A stretch of 64,000 bases of DNA from Streptomyces humi (GCF_001005085.2 NZ_LBMU02000082.1:1-64000); one strand, 5' to 3'. Shown: positions 20,593-29,372, numbered from the stretch's first letter. A program made the numbers and translations. Notes: generated by a model from the sequence alone, not told the origin.

Positions 20593-21558
20593 GTGTCCGC
20601 AGTCGCACCCGACGGACGCAAGATGCTGCGCCTGGAGGTCCGTAACAGTCAGACCCCCATCGAGCGCAAGCCCGAGTGGATCAAGACCCGGGCGAAAATG
20701 GGCCCCGAGTACACGAAGATGCAGAACCTCGTGAAGAGCGAGGGGCTGCACACGGTCTGCCAGGAAGCCGGCTGCCCGAACATCTACGAGTGCTGGGAGG
20801 ACCGCGAGGCGACCTTCCTCATCGGCGGCGACCAGTGCACCCGGCGCTGCGACTTCTGCCAGATCGACACCGGCAAGCCCGAGGCGCTGGACCGCGACGA
20901 ACCGCGCCGCGTGGGCGAGTCGGTGGTCACCATGGACCTGAACTACGCCACCATCACCGGCGTCGCCCGCGACGACCTCGCGGACGGCGGCGCCTGGCTG
21001 TACGCGGAGACGGTCCGGCAGATCCACCAGCAGACGGCGGAGCGCGCGGCCGGCCGCACCAAGGTCGAGCTCCTCGCCCCCGACTTCAACGCGGTCCCCG
21101 AGCAGCTCGCCGAGGTCTTCTCGTCCCGCCCCGAGGTCTTCGCGCACAACGTCGAGACGGTGCCCCGGATCTTCAAGCGGATCCGCCCCGGCTTCCGCTA
21201 CGAGCGCTCGCTCAAGGTCATCACCGAGGCCCGCGACTTCGGCCTGGTGACCAAGTCCAACCTCATCCTCGGCATGGGCGAGACCCGCGAGGAGGTCAGC
21301 GACGCGCTGCGCCAGCTGCACGAGGCTGGCTGCGAGCTGGTCACCATCACGCAGTACCTGCGGCCGAGCGTCCGGCACCACCCCGTGGAGCGCTGGGTCA
21401 AGCCGCACGAGTTCGTGGAGCTGAAGGAGGAGGCCGAGCAGATCGGCTTCTCCGGGGTGATGTCCGGACCACTCGTGCGGTCCTCCTACCGCGCCGGGCG
21501 GCTGTACCAGATGGCCGTCGAGAAGCGGGGCGCGTTCGTCGCCACCCAGGCGGTCTGA
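20593..21558 (+). CDS. lipA: Lipoyl synthase
   Basis: Radical-SAM enzyme that inserts two sulfurs into the octanoyl group on E2. The 321-residue protein carries both clusters: the auxiliary 4Fe-4S ligands Cys56, Cys61, Cys67 (CQEAGCPNIYEC) and the radical-SAM CxxxCxxC at Cys82, Cys86, Cys89 (CTRRCDFC). The C-terminal RSSYRAG motif holds the conserved serine ligand. Start GTG with a GGGAG site. It is the second gene of the lipBA pair and supplies the E2 encoded at 4.6 kb. Confidence 0.96.
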   Translation: MSAVAPDGRKMLRLEVRNSQTPIERKPEWIKTRAKMGPEYTKMQNLVKSEGLHTVCQEAGCPNIYECWEDREATFLIGGDQCTRRCDFCQIDTGKPEALDRDEPRRVGESVVTMDLNYATITGVARDDLADGGAWLYAETVRQIHQQTAERAAGRTKVELLAPDFNAVPEQLAEVFSSRPEVFAHNVETVPRIFKRIRPGFRYERSLKVITEARDFGLVTKSNLILGMGETREEVSDALRQLHEAGCELVTITQYLRPSVRHHPVERWVKPHEFVELKEEAEQIGFSGVMSGPLVRSSYRAGRLYQMAVEKRGAFVATQAV

Positions 21559-21797
21559 CGGCCCTTCCGCTTGCGGGCGTGTGAATTCACGCACAAGATA
21601 CTACCGGTTGGTAATGACCGAATGGCTGCGGTCCTGACCGTCCTCGCAGATGAGGGCGTACGTCAGGGCCGCGGCAGCGTTTCGGGCCCGCGCATCAAGG
21701 CTTCATTGGTGTTTGACCGGTCGGTCACGCCCTGGTAACACCAAACAGTGACCCTGGTATCACAGCACGTACACCCACTTCAGGGAGGACCTCCGCC

Positions 21798-21995
21798 ATG
21801 CAGGCCGCGCCCGTCCGCGCCACCCCCATCCCGTCCTTCACCGACGCGCTGCGCGCCGTCGAGTCGCTGCTGATGAGCGGCGGCCAGCGCACCGCGCGCC
21901 GCAACGCGTGGACCTCCGTACTGGAGGACCGCCGTCGCGCGAAGGACCGGGTCGAGGCGCAGCACTTCCTGGAGCAGGCCGCCGGCCGCTCCTGA
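21798..21995 (+). CDS. Small conserved actinomycete protein
   Basis: The 65-residue basic, helical protein (SFTDALRAVESLLMSGGQRTAR, then WTSVLEDRRRAKDR) has no membrane segment. The start is supported by AGGGAGG 10 bases upstream. From memory, a homologous small gene sits between lipA and the DUF4191 gene in other Streptomyces. Function unknown. Its 239-bp upstream region contains an 8-bp inverted repeat (TTGGTGTT 21706, AACACCAA 21737) that could be an operator. Confidence 0.7.
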   Translation: MQAAPVRATPIPSFTDALRAVESLLMSGGQRTARRNAWTSVLEDRRRAKDRVEAQHFLEQAAGRS

Positions 21996-22065
21996 CGCCC
22001 TCCGCAAGGACCTTCCAGGGACACTGCCGTCGTAGCCACTCCCAGGGCCACGTAGACTTCGGGAC

Positions 22066-22767
22066 ATGGCGAGGAAGGAACCCGCAGCGGACGCTGCGAA
22101 CGCAGGGCGGCTGAAGCAGATCGCCCTCACGTACAAGATGACCCGAAAGGCCGACAAGACGATCGGTCTGGTACTCGCGGGTGTCGGTCTGGGCACGCTC
22201 GCGATCTTCCTCGTGATCGGCTTCCTGATCGGCCATCCGGTCTATCTGGGCATTCTGGGCCTGTTGCTCGGCTTCCTCGCGACGGCCATCGTCTTCGGCC
22301 GACGGGCCGAGCGGGCGGCCTTCGGCCAGATGGAGGGCCAGCCGGGCGCCGCGGCCGCGGTGCTGGACAACATCGGCCGGGGCTGGACGACGACGCCGGC
22401 GGTGGCGATGAACCGCAGCCAGGACGTGGTGCACCGGGCGGTCGGCAAGGCCGGCATCGTGCTGGTCGCCGAGGGCAACCCGAACCGGGTGAAGACCCTG
22501 CTGGCCGCCGAGAAGAAGAAGATGGCACGCATCGTCGCGGACGTGCCGGTGCATGACGTGATCGTCGGTACGGGTGACGGCCAGGTCGAGCTGAAGAAGC
22601 TGCGGACGACCATGCTGAAGTTCCCGCGGGTGCTGACCGGTCCCCAGGTGACGACGACGAACGACCGGTTGCGGGCGATGGGGGACCTGATGTCCAACAT
22701 GCCGTTGCCGAAGGGGCCGATGCCCAAGGGGATGCGGATGCCCAAGGGTGGACCTCGGGGGCGGTAG
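22066..22767 (+). CDS. DUF4191 membrane protein
   Basis: The 233-residue protein has a basic N-terminus (KQIALTYKMTRKADK), two adjacent transmembrane segments (about residues 34-76), then a cytosolic basic domain with VAEGNPNRVKTLLAAEKKK and a Pro/Met/Lys-rich tail (PKGPMPKGMRMPKGG). It matches the actinobacterial DUF4191 family, which is usually found beside lipA. Function unknown. The spore-pigment island begins right after it. Confidence 0.88.
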   Translation: MARKEPAADAANAGRLKQIALTYKMTRKADKTIGLVLAGVGLGTLAIFLVIGFLIGHPVYLGILGLLLGFLATAIVFGRRAERAAFGQMEGQPGAAAAVLDNIGRGWTTTPAVAMNRSQDVVHRAVGKAGIVLVAEGNPNRVKTLLAAEKKKMARIVADVPVHDVIVGTGDGQVELKKLRTTMLKFPRVLTGPQVTTTNDRLRAMGDLMSNMPLPKGPMPKGMRMPKGGPRGR

Positions 22768-22813
22768 TTCGCCCAGGAGCTCGGGGCGCGGTGGTCGCTT
22801 TGCGACTGCCGCG

Positions 22814-22890
22814 CCTTTGTGGTTTCTCGCGCAGGTCCTCCCCCAGCCTTCGGCCGGGGGTCCCCCAGCGCCCCTACGGGGCGCGCTCAC
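22814..22890. repeat. Long copy of dispersed intergenic hairpin repeat
   Basis: TGGTTTCTCGCGCAGGTCCT, then a perfect CCCCCAGCCTTCGGCCGGGGG hairpin and CGCCCCTACGGGGCGCG. The internal CCCAGCC..TTCGGC hairpin recurs at 36476 and, inverted, at 55346. This copy marks the left edge of the pigment island. Confidence 0.75.
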
Positions 22891-22963
22891 GGGGCCTGGG
22901 TGACACGCCGCCGAACGGAGCATCGGGCCTTTTATCGGGTGATTCGCCCCTAATCTTCCCGGT

Positions 22964-24067
22964 GTGACAAAACGCCATATCACATACCTCGCGTGCGGTA
23001 CCGCCCTCTGCGGTGCCCTCCTCGGCGCCGCTCCGGCGTCCGCCGCCCACCACGTGCACTGGGTGCACCCGGGCGAGTCGATCCAGAAGGCGGTCGACGC
23101 CGCCCAGCCCGGCGACACGGTCCTCGTCATGCCCGGCACCTACCGCGAGAGCGTCAAGGTGACCACGCCCGGCCTGACGCTGCGCGGCATGGGCCCCGGG
23201 ACGGTGCTCCAGCCCGCCAAGAAGGCCAAGGTCACCAAGAAGGCCAAGGTCACCAAGAAGTCGGCCGCCGCCCAGAAGTCCTGTGCGGAGATGGGCAACG
23301 GCATCTGCGTGGTCGGCACCAAGAGCAAGCCGGTCGAGGACGTGACGATCGCCCGGATGACGGTGACCGGGTTCTCCCGGATCGGCGTCATGGCCGTCGG
23401 CACGGCCAACCTGAACGTGCACGGCGTGGCCGCCGTGAAGAACGGTCAGTGGGGCATCGCCGAGGAGCGCTCGGTGCACAGCACCTACCGCGACAACGTC
23501 GCCCGGAACAACGGCGACGCGGGGTTGTTCCTCGCCAACTCCGTCACCGCGGAGAAGGGTGCCACCGACACCGCCGGCACGGTCGTCGAGCACAACCTCC
23601 TGGAGGGCAACCGGATCGGCGTGACCGTGCGCCGGCTGCGCAACCTCGCCGTCGCGGACAACTCGATCACCGGGAACTGCGCGGGCGTGTTCGTCGTCGG
23701 TGACGAGAACAAGCCGAAGGCCGGCAACATCACCGTCACCGGGAACCAGGTCGTCAAGAACAACAAGTACTGCCCGAAGACCGCCCGGCTGGCCTTCCTC
23801 CAGGGGTCCGGCATCGTGCTCACCGGCGCCGAGAACACCCTGGTCAGCCGGAACCTGGTCACCGGCAACTCCGGCAAGTCCCCGCTGTCGGGCGGTGTCG
23901 TGATCTTCAAGAGCTTCGTGGGCGTCACCAGCGACAAGAACAACGTCACCGACAACAGCCTGTCGGGCAACGCCCCCGCCGACCTGGTCAACCAGGAGGC
24001 CGCAAAGCACGGCAACGCCTTCAAGGGCAACACCTGCAAGAAGTCCAAGCCCGCGGGTCTGTGCTGA
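22964..24067 (+). CDS. Secreted right-handed parallel beta-helix protein
   Basis: The 367-residue protein has a clear signal peptide (residues 1-28, ending PASAAH). An N-terminal HPGESIQKAVDAAQPGDTV-type cap is typical of pectate-lyase-like carbohydrate-binding beta-helix proteins. Repeated rungs with N-x-(I/V)-T/S-G patterns follow (for example NSITGN, TGNQVVKNN, RNLVTGNSG). A Lys/Thr-rich insertion at residues 86-105 repeats KVTKKA. Three cysteine pairs suggest disulfides. No catalytic site can be assigned. The O-methyltransferase gene starts 43 bp downstream, so the two may form a short operon facing the pigment genes. A role in pigment deposition on spores would be speculation. Confidence 0.82.
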   Translation: MTKRHITYLACGTALCGALLGAAPASAAHHVHWVHPGESIQKAVDAAQPGDTVLVMPGTYRESVKVTTPGLTLRGMGPGTVLQPAKKAKVTKKAKVTKKSAAAQKSCAEMGNGICVVGTKSKPVEDVTIARMTVTGFSRIGVMAVGTANLNVHGVAAVKNGQWGIAEERSVHSTYRDNVARNNGDAGLFLANSVTAEKGATDTAGTVVEHNLLEGNRIGVTVRRLRNLAVADNSITGNCAGVFVVGDENKPKAGNITVTGNQVVKNNKYCPKTARLAFLQGSGIVLTGAENTLVSRNLVTGNSGKSPLSGGVVIFKSFVGVTSDKNNVTDNSLSGNAPADLVNQEAAKHGNAFKGNTCKKSKPAGLC

Positions 24068-24110
24068 CCGGTCGGCCGTACGACACCCCCACAAGGAAGG
24101 AAGGCGGCAC

Positions 24111-25187
24111 ATGACCGCACCAGCACGCGACCTCTCGGCGTCCGCGAAGGAGTCCGGGGCGCCGACGCAGGAGGGCGCCCCGCCGCCGTCGATGCGGCTG
24201 CGCGAGCTCGTGTTCGGGGCGGCGTGTGCCGCCGCCGTCCGCGCGGCCGCCCGACTGCGGGTCGCCGACGCGCTCGGAGACGCCCCCATGACCGTGGAGA
24301 GCCTGGCGTCCGCGGTGCGCACCGACCCGAAGCCGCTGCGGCGGCTGCTGCGCGCGCTGTCCTGCTACGGCGTCTTCGCCGAGCGCCCCGACGGCACGTT
24401 CGCGCACACCGACACCTCCCGGCTGCTGCGCGAGGACGACCCGCACAGCCTGCGTTACATCGCCCTGTGGTGCACCGAACCGTGGACCTGGGACGCCTGG
24501 CCGAAGCTGGACGAGGCCGTGCAGAGCGGCCGCAACGTCATCGAGGACCTGTACGGCAAGGAGTTCTTCGTCTACCTGAACGAGGACGCCCCGGAGTCCG
24601 CGGACGTCTTCAACCGGGCGATGACCACCTCCAGCGAGCAGTCGGCCCGCGAGGTCGCCGCGCTGCTCGACCTGTCCGGCAGCCGGTCGGTCGCGGACCT
24701 CGGCGGCGGGCAGGGGCACGTGGTGGCCAGCCTGCTGGACAAGTACCCGACGATGAAGGGCTACCTGCTGGATCTGCCGAAGGTGGTGGAGAAGGCGCTG
24801 CCCCGGCTGCGCGAGGGCGGTGACCTCGCGGACCGGGCGAGGATCGTGCCCGGCGACATCCGCGAGGCCGTACCGGTCGACGCGGACGTCTACGTCATCA
24901 AGAACATCCTGGAGTGGGACGACGAGTCCACCGCGCGGCTGCTCGCCAACGTCGTCGCGGCGGGCGGTCCGGGTGCCCGGGTCGTGGTCATCGAGAACCT
25001 GGTCGACGACAGCCCGTCGATGCGGTTCAGCACCGCGATGGACCTGCTGCTGCTCCTGAACGTCGGCGGGGCCAAGCACACCACCGACAGCATGGTGCGG
25101 CGGCTGACGGACGCGGGTCTCACCGTCCAGGACATCAGTCCGGTCAACCCGTACCTGCACGCCTTCGACTGTGTCGTGCCCGCCTGA
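24111..25187 (+). CDS. SAM-dependent O-methyltransferase (Methyltransf_2 type)
   Basis: The 358-residue protein has an N-terminal helical dimerisation domain (about 25-110, with ARLRVADALGDAP and RLLRALSCYGVF). The Rossmann methyltransferase domain has the SAM motif VADLGGGQGHV near residue 200, LPKVVEKA, and the post-II acidic FMVK-like site YVIKNILEWDD. This is the family of aromatic-polyketide O-methyltransferases such as TcmN C-terminal and DmpM. It converges on the last pigment gene with a shared terminator, so it probably methylates the WhiE-type aromatic product (inference). An AAGGAAGGAAGG site precedes the ATG. Confidence 0.87.
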   Translation: MTAPARDLSASAKESGAPTQEGAPPPSMRLRELVFGAACAAAVRAAARLRVADALGDAPMTVESLASAVRTDPKPLRRLLRALSCYGVFAERPDGTFAHTDTSRLLREDDPHSLRYIALWCTEPWTWDAWPKLDEAVQSGRNVIEDLYGKEFFVYLNEDAPESADVFNRAMTTSSEQSAREVAALLDLSGSRSVADLGGGQGHVVASLLDKYPTMKGYLLDLPKVVEKALPRLREGGDLADRARIVPGDIREAVPVDADVYVIKNILEWDDESTARLLANVVAAGGPGARVVVIENLVDDSPSMRFSTAMDLLLLLNVGGAKHTTDSMVRRLTDAGLTVQDISPVNPYLHAFDCVVPA

Positions 25188-25204
25188 GCGGCGCCGGACA
25201 CGCC

Positions 25205-25239
25205 GGTGCCGGGCCCGCGTCGTGCGCGGGTCCGGCACC
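25205..25239. terminator. Bidirectional hairpin between methyltransferase and cyclase genes
   Basis: GGTGCCGGGCCCGCG and CGCGGGTCCGGCACC pair over 15 bp (one G-U) around a 5-nt loop, in the 69-bp convergent gap. Confidence 0.8.
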
Positions 25240-25256
25240 GTTGGCCGTACGGCGGT

Positions 25257-25589
25257 TCAGGAACCGCCGTCACGCTCCCAGAGGTAGAAGCGCTGCGCCA
25301 TCGCGTCCTTCGGGGAGCGCCAGGTCTCCGGGTCGTACGCGCTGACGTACGCCTGGAGACGGTCGCTGACGTCCCTGAACTCGGGGTGCGAGGTGACCTT
25401 GGCGATGGCCGGTCCCGGCTCGCGCTCGGACTCGATGAGGTGCATGTACACGTCGCCGAACTGGAAGAGGCTGCGCCGGGTGACGCCGACGAGGCGCGGC
25501 AGCTCTCCCCGGTCGGACTCCGCGAACACCTTCGCGATGTCGGGTGCGGAGCCCGGGGCCATACGGGCGACGATCAGGGCCTGGTGCAC
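25257..25589 (-). CDS. Polyketide cyclase, TcmI family (WhiE ORFVII-like)
   Basis: The 110-residue small alpha-beta barrel protein has the TcmI-type pattern: MHQALIVARMAPGSAPDIAKVFAES, FGDVYMHLIE, then HPEFRDVSDRLQAYVSAYDPETW. Such cyclases guide late ring closures of type II polyketides. It is the last gene of the seven-gene minus-strand pigment operon. Start GTG with GGAGAGACACC upstream. The gap to the preceding aromatase gene (84 bp) is filled with CGGTTCGGT microsatellite. Confidence 0.88.
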   Translation of the reverse strand: MHQALIVARMAPGSAPDIAKVFAESDRGELPRLVGVTRRSLFQFGDVYMHLIESEREPGPAIAKVTSHPEFRDVSDRLQAYVSAYDPETWRSPKDAMAQRFYLWERDGGS

Positions 25590-25616
25590 GGTGTCTCTCC
25601 TGTCGTACGGCTCGTG

Positions 25617-25672
25617 CGGTCGTTCGGTTCGTTCGGTTCAGGCGGTTCGGTCGGTTCGGTCGGTTCGGGCGG
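25617..25672. repeat. Microsatellite of CGGTTCGGT-like units
   Basis: GGTTCGTTCGGTTC, then repeats of CGGTTCGGT with 8-10 base spacing, occupy the whole gap between the aromatase stop and the cyclase start in the pigment operon. Confidence 0.8.
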
Positions 25673-25673
25673 C

Positions 25674-26153
25674 TCAGTCGGCCAGGGCCGCGTCGGGGCG
25701 GCGGCCGGTGGCCGCCTTCTCGATCCTGTCCCGGATGAGGGCCATCTGGACCTTGGAGTTCCGGTTGATGTTGTCGGTCATCCACTCGTCGTCGACCGGG
25801 GCCTCCGGCTTCATCGCGAAGTCCTGGGTCCACACCATCCGGGTGCCGGCCGGTACCTCCTCGTACCGCCAGTGGATGTTCATGTGGGCGAAGGGGCCGG
25901 TCTCGACGCGGCGGGCCCGGACGCTGAGGCCCGCGCGGTCCGTCTCGCGCTCGGAGACCCAGCTCCACACCTTGCCGTTCTCGTCGGGGTGCATGGTCAG
26001 CCGGAAGGTGACCTTGTTCCCCTCCTCCTCGAGGATCTCGGCGCTGGCGTACTCGCTGAACAGCTGGGGCCAGTTGGCCACGTCGTTGGTCATGTCCCAG
26101 ACCAGGTCGACGGGGGCCGCGATGGTGATCTCGTTCTGGGTGTGTCCGGTCAT
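25674..26153 (-). CDS. Polyketide aromatase/cyclase, SRPBCC (WhiE ORFVI-like)
   Basis: The 159-residue START/SRPBCC domain has the family's NEITIAAPVDLVWDMTNDV start, WPQLFSEYASAEILEEEG and the helix near PVDDEWMTDNINRNS. These proteins catalyse first-ring cyclisation and aromatisation in the poly-beta-ketone, as do TcmN and WhiE ORFVI. The start ATG is one base beyond the ACP stop (TGACATG), so translation is coupled. Soluble, acts on ACP-bound chains. Confidence 0.92.
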   Translation of the reverse strand: MTGHTQNEITIAAPVDLVWDMTNDVANWPQLFSEYASAEILEEEGNKVTFRLTMHPDENGKVWSWVSERETDRAGLSVRARRVETGPFAHMNIHWRYEEVPAGTRMVWTQDFAMKPEAPVDDEWMTDNINRNSKVQMALIRDRIEKAATGRRPDAALAD

Positions 26154-26154
26154 G

Positions 26155-26406
26155 TCAGGCTCCCGCGGGCATGGCGCTGTTGACGAGGTCGAGGAACTGG
26201 CGGGGCGTCTTGCACCGCTCGGCGTCCACCGGCATGGGCACGCCGTGCCGGTTCTCCAGCTCGCCGACGATGCCGAGCAGGCCGAGCGAGTCGACCCCGA
26301 AGGCGTCGAAGCCGGTGTCGGCGCGGTCCTGAAGGTCGGCCGGGGAGACGGTGACGCCGGCGGCCTTCTTCATGAGTTCGGACAGTTCGTCCACGGTGAT
26401 GCTCAT
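26155..26406 (-). CDS. Acyl carrier protein of the spore-pigment PKS (WhiE ORFV-like)
   Basis: The 83-residue ACP has the phosphopantetheine attachment serine Ser40 in FGVDSLGLLG. I start at the ATG preceded by AAGGAGGAG. An in-frame ATG 45 bases upstream would add a non-conserved tail. It follows the CLF gene by 46 bp and precedes the aromatase gene by 1 bp. Confidence 0.94.
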   Translation of the reverse strand: MSITVDELSELMKKAAGVTVSPADLQDRADTGFDAFGVDSLGLLGIVGELENRHGVPMPVDAERCKTPRQFLDLVNSAMPAGA

Positions 26407-26452
26407 AGCGACTCCTCCTTCTTCGCTGCCGGTCAGCAGCTGGTTGTGCACG

Positions 26453-27697
26453 TCACCCGGCTGCGCCGTGGCGCAGCACGAGTGCCGAGTTCGACCCCAT
26501 GAGTCCCCGGCTGAGGACCAGCGCCGTGCGCGGGGCCGCGGCGCGGGCGCTGCCGGTCACGAGGTCGAGGTCGTGGCAGATGTCGAGGACACCCGGGGTC
26601 GGCGGGATCAGCCCGTGTTCCATGGCGAGCACAGCGGCCGCCGTGTCGAGGACGGGGGCCGCGCAGTAGCCGCGGCCGATCCCGGCCTTGGGCGCGGTGA
26701 CCGGCACCCGTCGGCCGTGCGCGCCGAGGGCGTCGGTGATGGCCAGCGCCTCCGCCCGGTCGGCCGCCGGGACGCCGAGGGCGTCGGCGAAGACCACGTC
26801 GACCTCCTCGGGGGCGCAGCCGGCCTCGGCGAGGGCGCCGCGGATCGCCTGGGCGAGCCCGGCCCTGGACTCGGCCCAGCGGGAGGCGCCGGTGAAGGTG
26901 GACGCGTGCCCGTCGAGGGTGGCCCGCACCGGCAGCCCGCGCCGGCGGGCGGAGCCGGTGTCCTCGACGACGAGCATGGCGCCGCCCTCGGCCGGCACGA
27001 ACCCGCAGGCCTGTTCGGTGAACGGGCGGTAGGCGCGGGCCGGGTCGGCCTCCCGGCTGAGCTCCTCGTAGCCGAGCTGGCAGACCACCGAGTACGGAGC
27101 TATGGGTGCCTCGGTGGAGCCGGCCACGATGACGTCCGTGCCGCGCCGTACCGCGCGGGCGGCGTGCGCGAGGGCGTCCAGACCGCCGGCCTCGTCGGCG
27201 GCGACCACCGAGCAGGGTCCCTTGAAGCCGCGCCGGATGGAGATCTGGCCGGTGCTGGCCGCGTAGAACCAGGCGATGGACTGGTAGGGGCCGACGAACC
27301 GGCTGCCCTTGCCCCACAGCTGCTGGAGCTCGCGCTGGCCGAACTCGCCGCCGCCGGAGCCGGCCGCGGTGACCACGCCGACGTCGAACGGCGAGCCGTC
27401 GGTGTCGGCGCGGCCGAGCCGGGCGTCCTCCAGGGCGAGGTCGGCCGCGGCCATCGCGAAGTGGGTGAAGCGGTCGGTCTGGACGATGAGACGTTCCTCG
27501 ACGGCGGCCGCCGGGTCGAAGTCGCGGACCTCTCCGGCGACCTTCATGGGCAGGTGCTCGCAGCCGTCGCGGGTCACCTTGTCGAGGACGTTGCGTCCCT
27601 CCTGGACGGACTTCCAGAAGGTCTCGGTGCTGGATCCGTTGGGCGCGACGACACCGATGCCGGTGACGGCCGCCCGCCGGGCAGGCGGTTCGCTCAT
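26453..27697 (-). CDS. Chain-length factor, KS-beta (WhiE ORFIV-like)
   Basis: The 414-residue thiolase-fold partner of KS-alpha forms the heterodimer that sets polyketide length and primes the chain. The position equivalent to the KS cysteine is Glu169 in VVAADEAGGLDALA, so it cannot condense. Most CLFs carry Gln at this position, and from memory spore-pigment CLFs are exceptions. Start overlaps the KS-alpha stop (ATGA, 4 bp), the classic translational coupling of minimal PKS genes. The spore-pigment family affiliation rests on overall similarity to WhiE. Confidence 0.94.
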   Translation of the reverse strand: MSEPPARRAAVTGIGVVAPNGSSTETFWKSVQEGRNVLDKVTRDGCEHLPMKVAGEVRDFDPAAAVEERLIVQTDRFTHFAMAAADLALEDARLGRADTDGSPFDVGVVTAAGSGGGEFGQRELQQLWGKGSRFVGPYQSIAWFYAASTGQISIRRGFKGPCSVVAADEAGGLDALAHAARAVRRGTDVIVAGSTEAPIAPYSVVCQLGYEELSREADPARAYRPFTEQACGFVPAEGGAMLVVEDTGSARRRGLPVRATLDGHASTFTGASRWAESRAGLAQAIRGALAEAGCAPEEVDVVFADALGVPAADRAEALAITDALGAHGRRVPVTAPKAGIGRGYCAAPVLDTAAAVLAMEHGLIPPTPGVLDICHDLDLVTGSARAAAPRTALVLSRGLMGSNSALVLRHGAAG

Positions 27698-28962
27698 CGT
27701 GTCCGTCCTCTCTGCCGGGTCAGGATCACCGCGGACTGGAAGCCGCCGAACCCGCTGCCCACGGACAGGACGCCGCCGAGCTTCCGTTCACGGGCGACCC
27801 GCGGCACGTAGTCGAGGTCGCACTCGGGGTCGGGGGTCTCGTAGTTCGCGGTGGGCGGGACGACCTGGTGGGCCAGGGCGAGCACACAGGCCACGACCTC
27901 GATCGCGCCGATGGCGCCGAGCGAGTGGCCCACCATGGACTTGATGGAGCTCATGGGCGTGCTGTAGGCGTGCTGTCCGAGTGCCTTCTTCACGGCGGCG
28001 GTCTCGTGGCGGTCGTTCTGCCGGGTGCCGGAGCCGTGCGCGTTGACGTAGTCGATGGCGGTGGGGTCGAGTCGGGCGTGGTCCAGGGCGGTCTCGATGG
28101 CGCGGGCCATCTCCAGGCCCTCACTGGTGAGACCGGTCATGTGGTAGGCGTTGCCGAAGGTGGCGTAGCCGTCGAGCCGGCAGTAGATGTGCGCGCCGCG
28201 GGCCTTGGCGTGCTCCTCCTCCTCCAGGACGAGCACCGCGCCGCCCTCGCCCATGACGAATCCGTCACGGCGGTTGTCGAAGGGGCGGGAGGCGTGCTCG
28301 GGGTCGTCGTTGTTCGGGGAGGTGGCCTTGATCGCGTCGAAGCAGGCCATGGTGATCGGTGAGATCGGGGAGTCCGAGGCACCGGCGATGCAGATGTCGG
28401 CGCGGCCCTCCTGGACGGTGTGGAAGGCGTAGCCGACGGCGTCCAGGCCCGAGGTGCAGCCGGTGGAGACGGTCTGTACCGGACCCTGGGCGCCGAATCG
28501 TTCCGCCACGGCGGAGGCCAGGGTGCTCGGGGAGAACGCCCGGTGCAGCTGGGGCTGCGCCTGCCGGTGGTCCACGTCCCAGTGCCGGCCGCCTTCGCTC
28601 ACCAGGACGTAGTCGTGCTCCAGACGGGTGGTGCCGCCGACCGCCGTGCCCAGGGAGACCCCGACCCGCCAGGGGTCCTCCCGGGCCAGGTCGAGACCGG
28701 AGTCGCGGACCGCCTCGTCACCGGCCACCAGGGCGAACTGTATGTAGCGGTCCGCCCGCTCGACGTCCTCGACGGCCAGGCCGTGGGCCACCGGGTCGAA
28801 GTCGCATTCGGCGGCGATCCGCGACCTGAGGCCGGACGGGTCGAAGAAGGTGATGCCGCGCGTCGCGGTCCGGCCGGCGGCGAGCAGGTCCCAGAACGCC
28901 GGTACGCCCACACCCCCCGGAGCCACGATGCCTATGCCCGTAACCGCCACGCGCCGGGTCAC
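27694..28962 (-). CDS. Beta-ketoacyl synthase, KS-alpha (WhiE ORFIII-like)
   Basis: The 422-residue condensing enzyme has a full active site: Cys169 in STGCTSGLDAVGYA, His309 in VNAHGSGT and His346 in SMVGHSLGAIGA. With the CLF and ACP it builds the pigment polyketide by iterative malonyl condensation. The N-terminal MTRRVAVTGIGIVAPGG and DPSGLRSRIAAECDFDP match WhiE-type KS more closely than actinorhodin- or tetracycline-type enzymes, as far as I recall. GTG start overlaps the cupin stop by 4 bp (GTGA). Confidence 0.95.
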   Translation of the reverse strand: MTRRVAVTGIGIVAPGGVGVPAFWDLLAAGRTATRGITFFDPSGLRSRIAAECDFDPVAHGLAVEDVERADRYIQFALVAGDEAVRDSGLDLAREDPWRVGVSLGTAVGGTTRLEHDYVLVSEGGRHWDVDHRQAQPQLHRAFSPSTLASAVAERFGAQGPVQTVSTGCTSGLDAVGYAFHTVQEGRADICIAGASDSPISPITMACFDAIKATSPNNDDPEHASRPFDNRRDGFVMGEGGAVLVLEEEEHAKARGAHIYCRLDGYATFGNAYHMTGLTSEGLEMARAIETALDHARLDPTAIDYVNAHGSGTRQNDRHETAAVKKALGQHAYSTPMSSIKSMVGHSLGAIGAIEVVACVLALAHQVVPPTANYETPDPECDLDYVPRVARERKLGGVLSVGSGFGGFQSAVILTRQRGRTR

Positions 28963-29372
28963 GACCGGACCTGCCCCACGGCGACGGCTTCCGTCTCCTC
29001 CGTGTCGACGTGGCCCAGGGCCGGGCGCGGGGCCAGCGGACCGAGGTGGAAGACGAGCCGCGCCTCGATGTTGCCGACGTTGCGGAAGCGGTGCTTCATG
29101 TTGATCGGGATCATCAGACCCTGCTCGGGGCGCAGCGGGTGCGGCTCGCCGTCCAGGTCGACCTCCAGGTCGCCGCAGACGACGTACACGAACTCCTCGG
29201 AGTACGGGTGGTAGTGCTCACCGATGCGGTCGCCCGGCTGCACGATGGCCACACCCATGAAACCGCTGGTGGAGCCGCAGGTGGCGGGGGTGAGCATGGC
29301 GCGCAGGTCGCCACCGCGCTTGGTGTTGGGCTCGACCTCGCTGAGGTCCACGATCTTCGGAATGGGCTTCAT
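28959..29372 (-). CDS. Cupin protein of the spore-pigment cluster (WhiE ORFII-like)
   Basis: The 137-residue single cupin domain has metal-site motif 1 HYHPYSEEFVYVVCG and a second motif region around PINMKHRFRNVG, with His/Glu/His ligands retained. Cupins of this group (WhiE ORFII, CurC) are found in all spore-pigment clusters. They are thought to assist polyketide processing, but their reaction is not established. The ATG has a strong GGAGGAG site. The gene overlaps KS-alpha by 4 bp. Confidence 0.9.
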   Translation of the reverse strand: MKPIPKIVDLSEVEPNTKRGGDLRAMLTPATCGSTSGFMGVAIVQPGDRIGEHYHPYSEEFVYVVCGDLEVDLDGEPHPLRPEQGLMIPINMKHRFRNVGNIEARLVFHLGPLAPRPALGHVDTEETEAVAVGQVRS

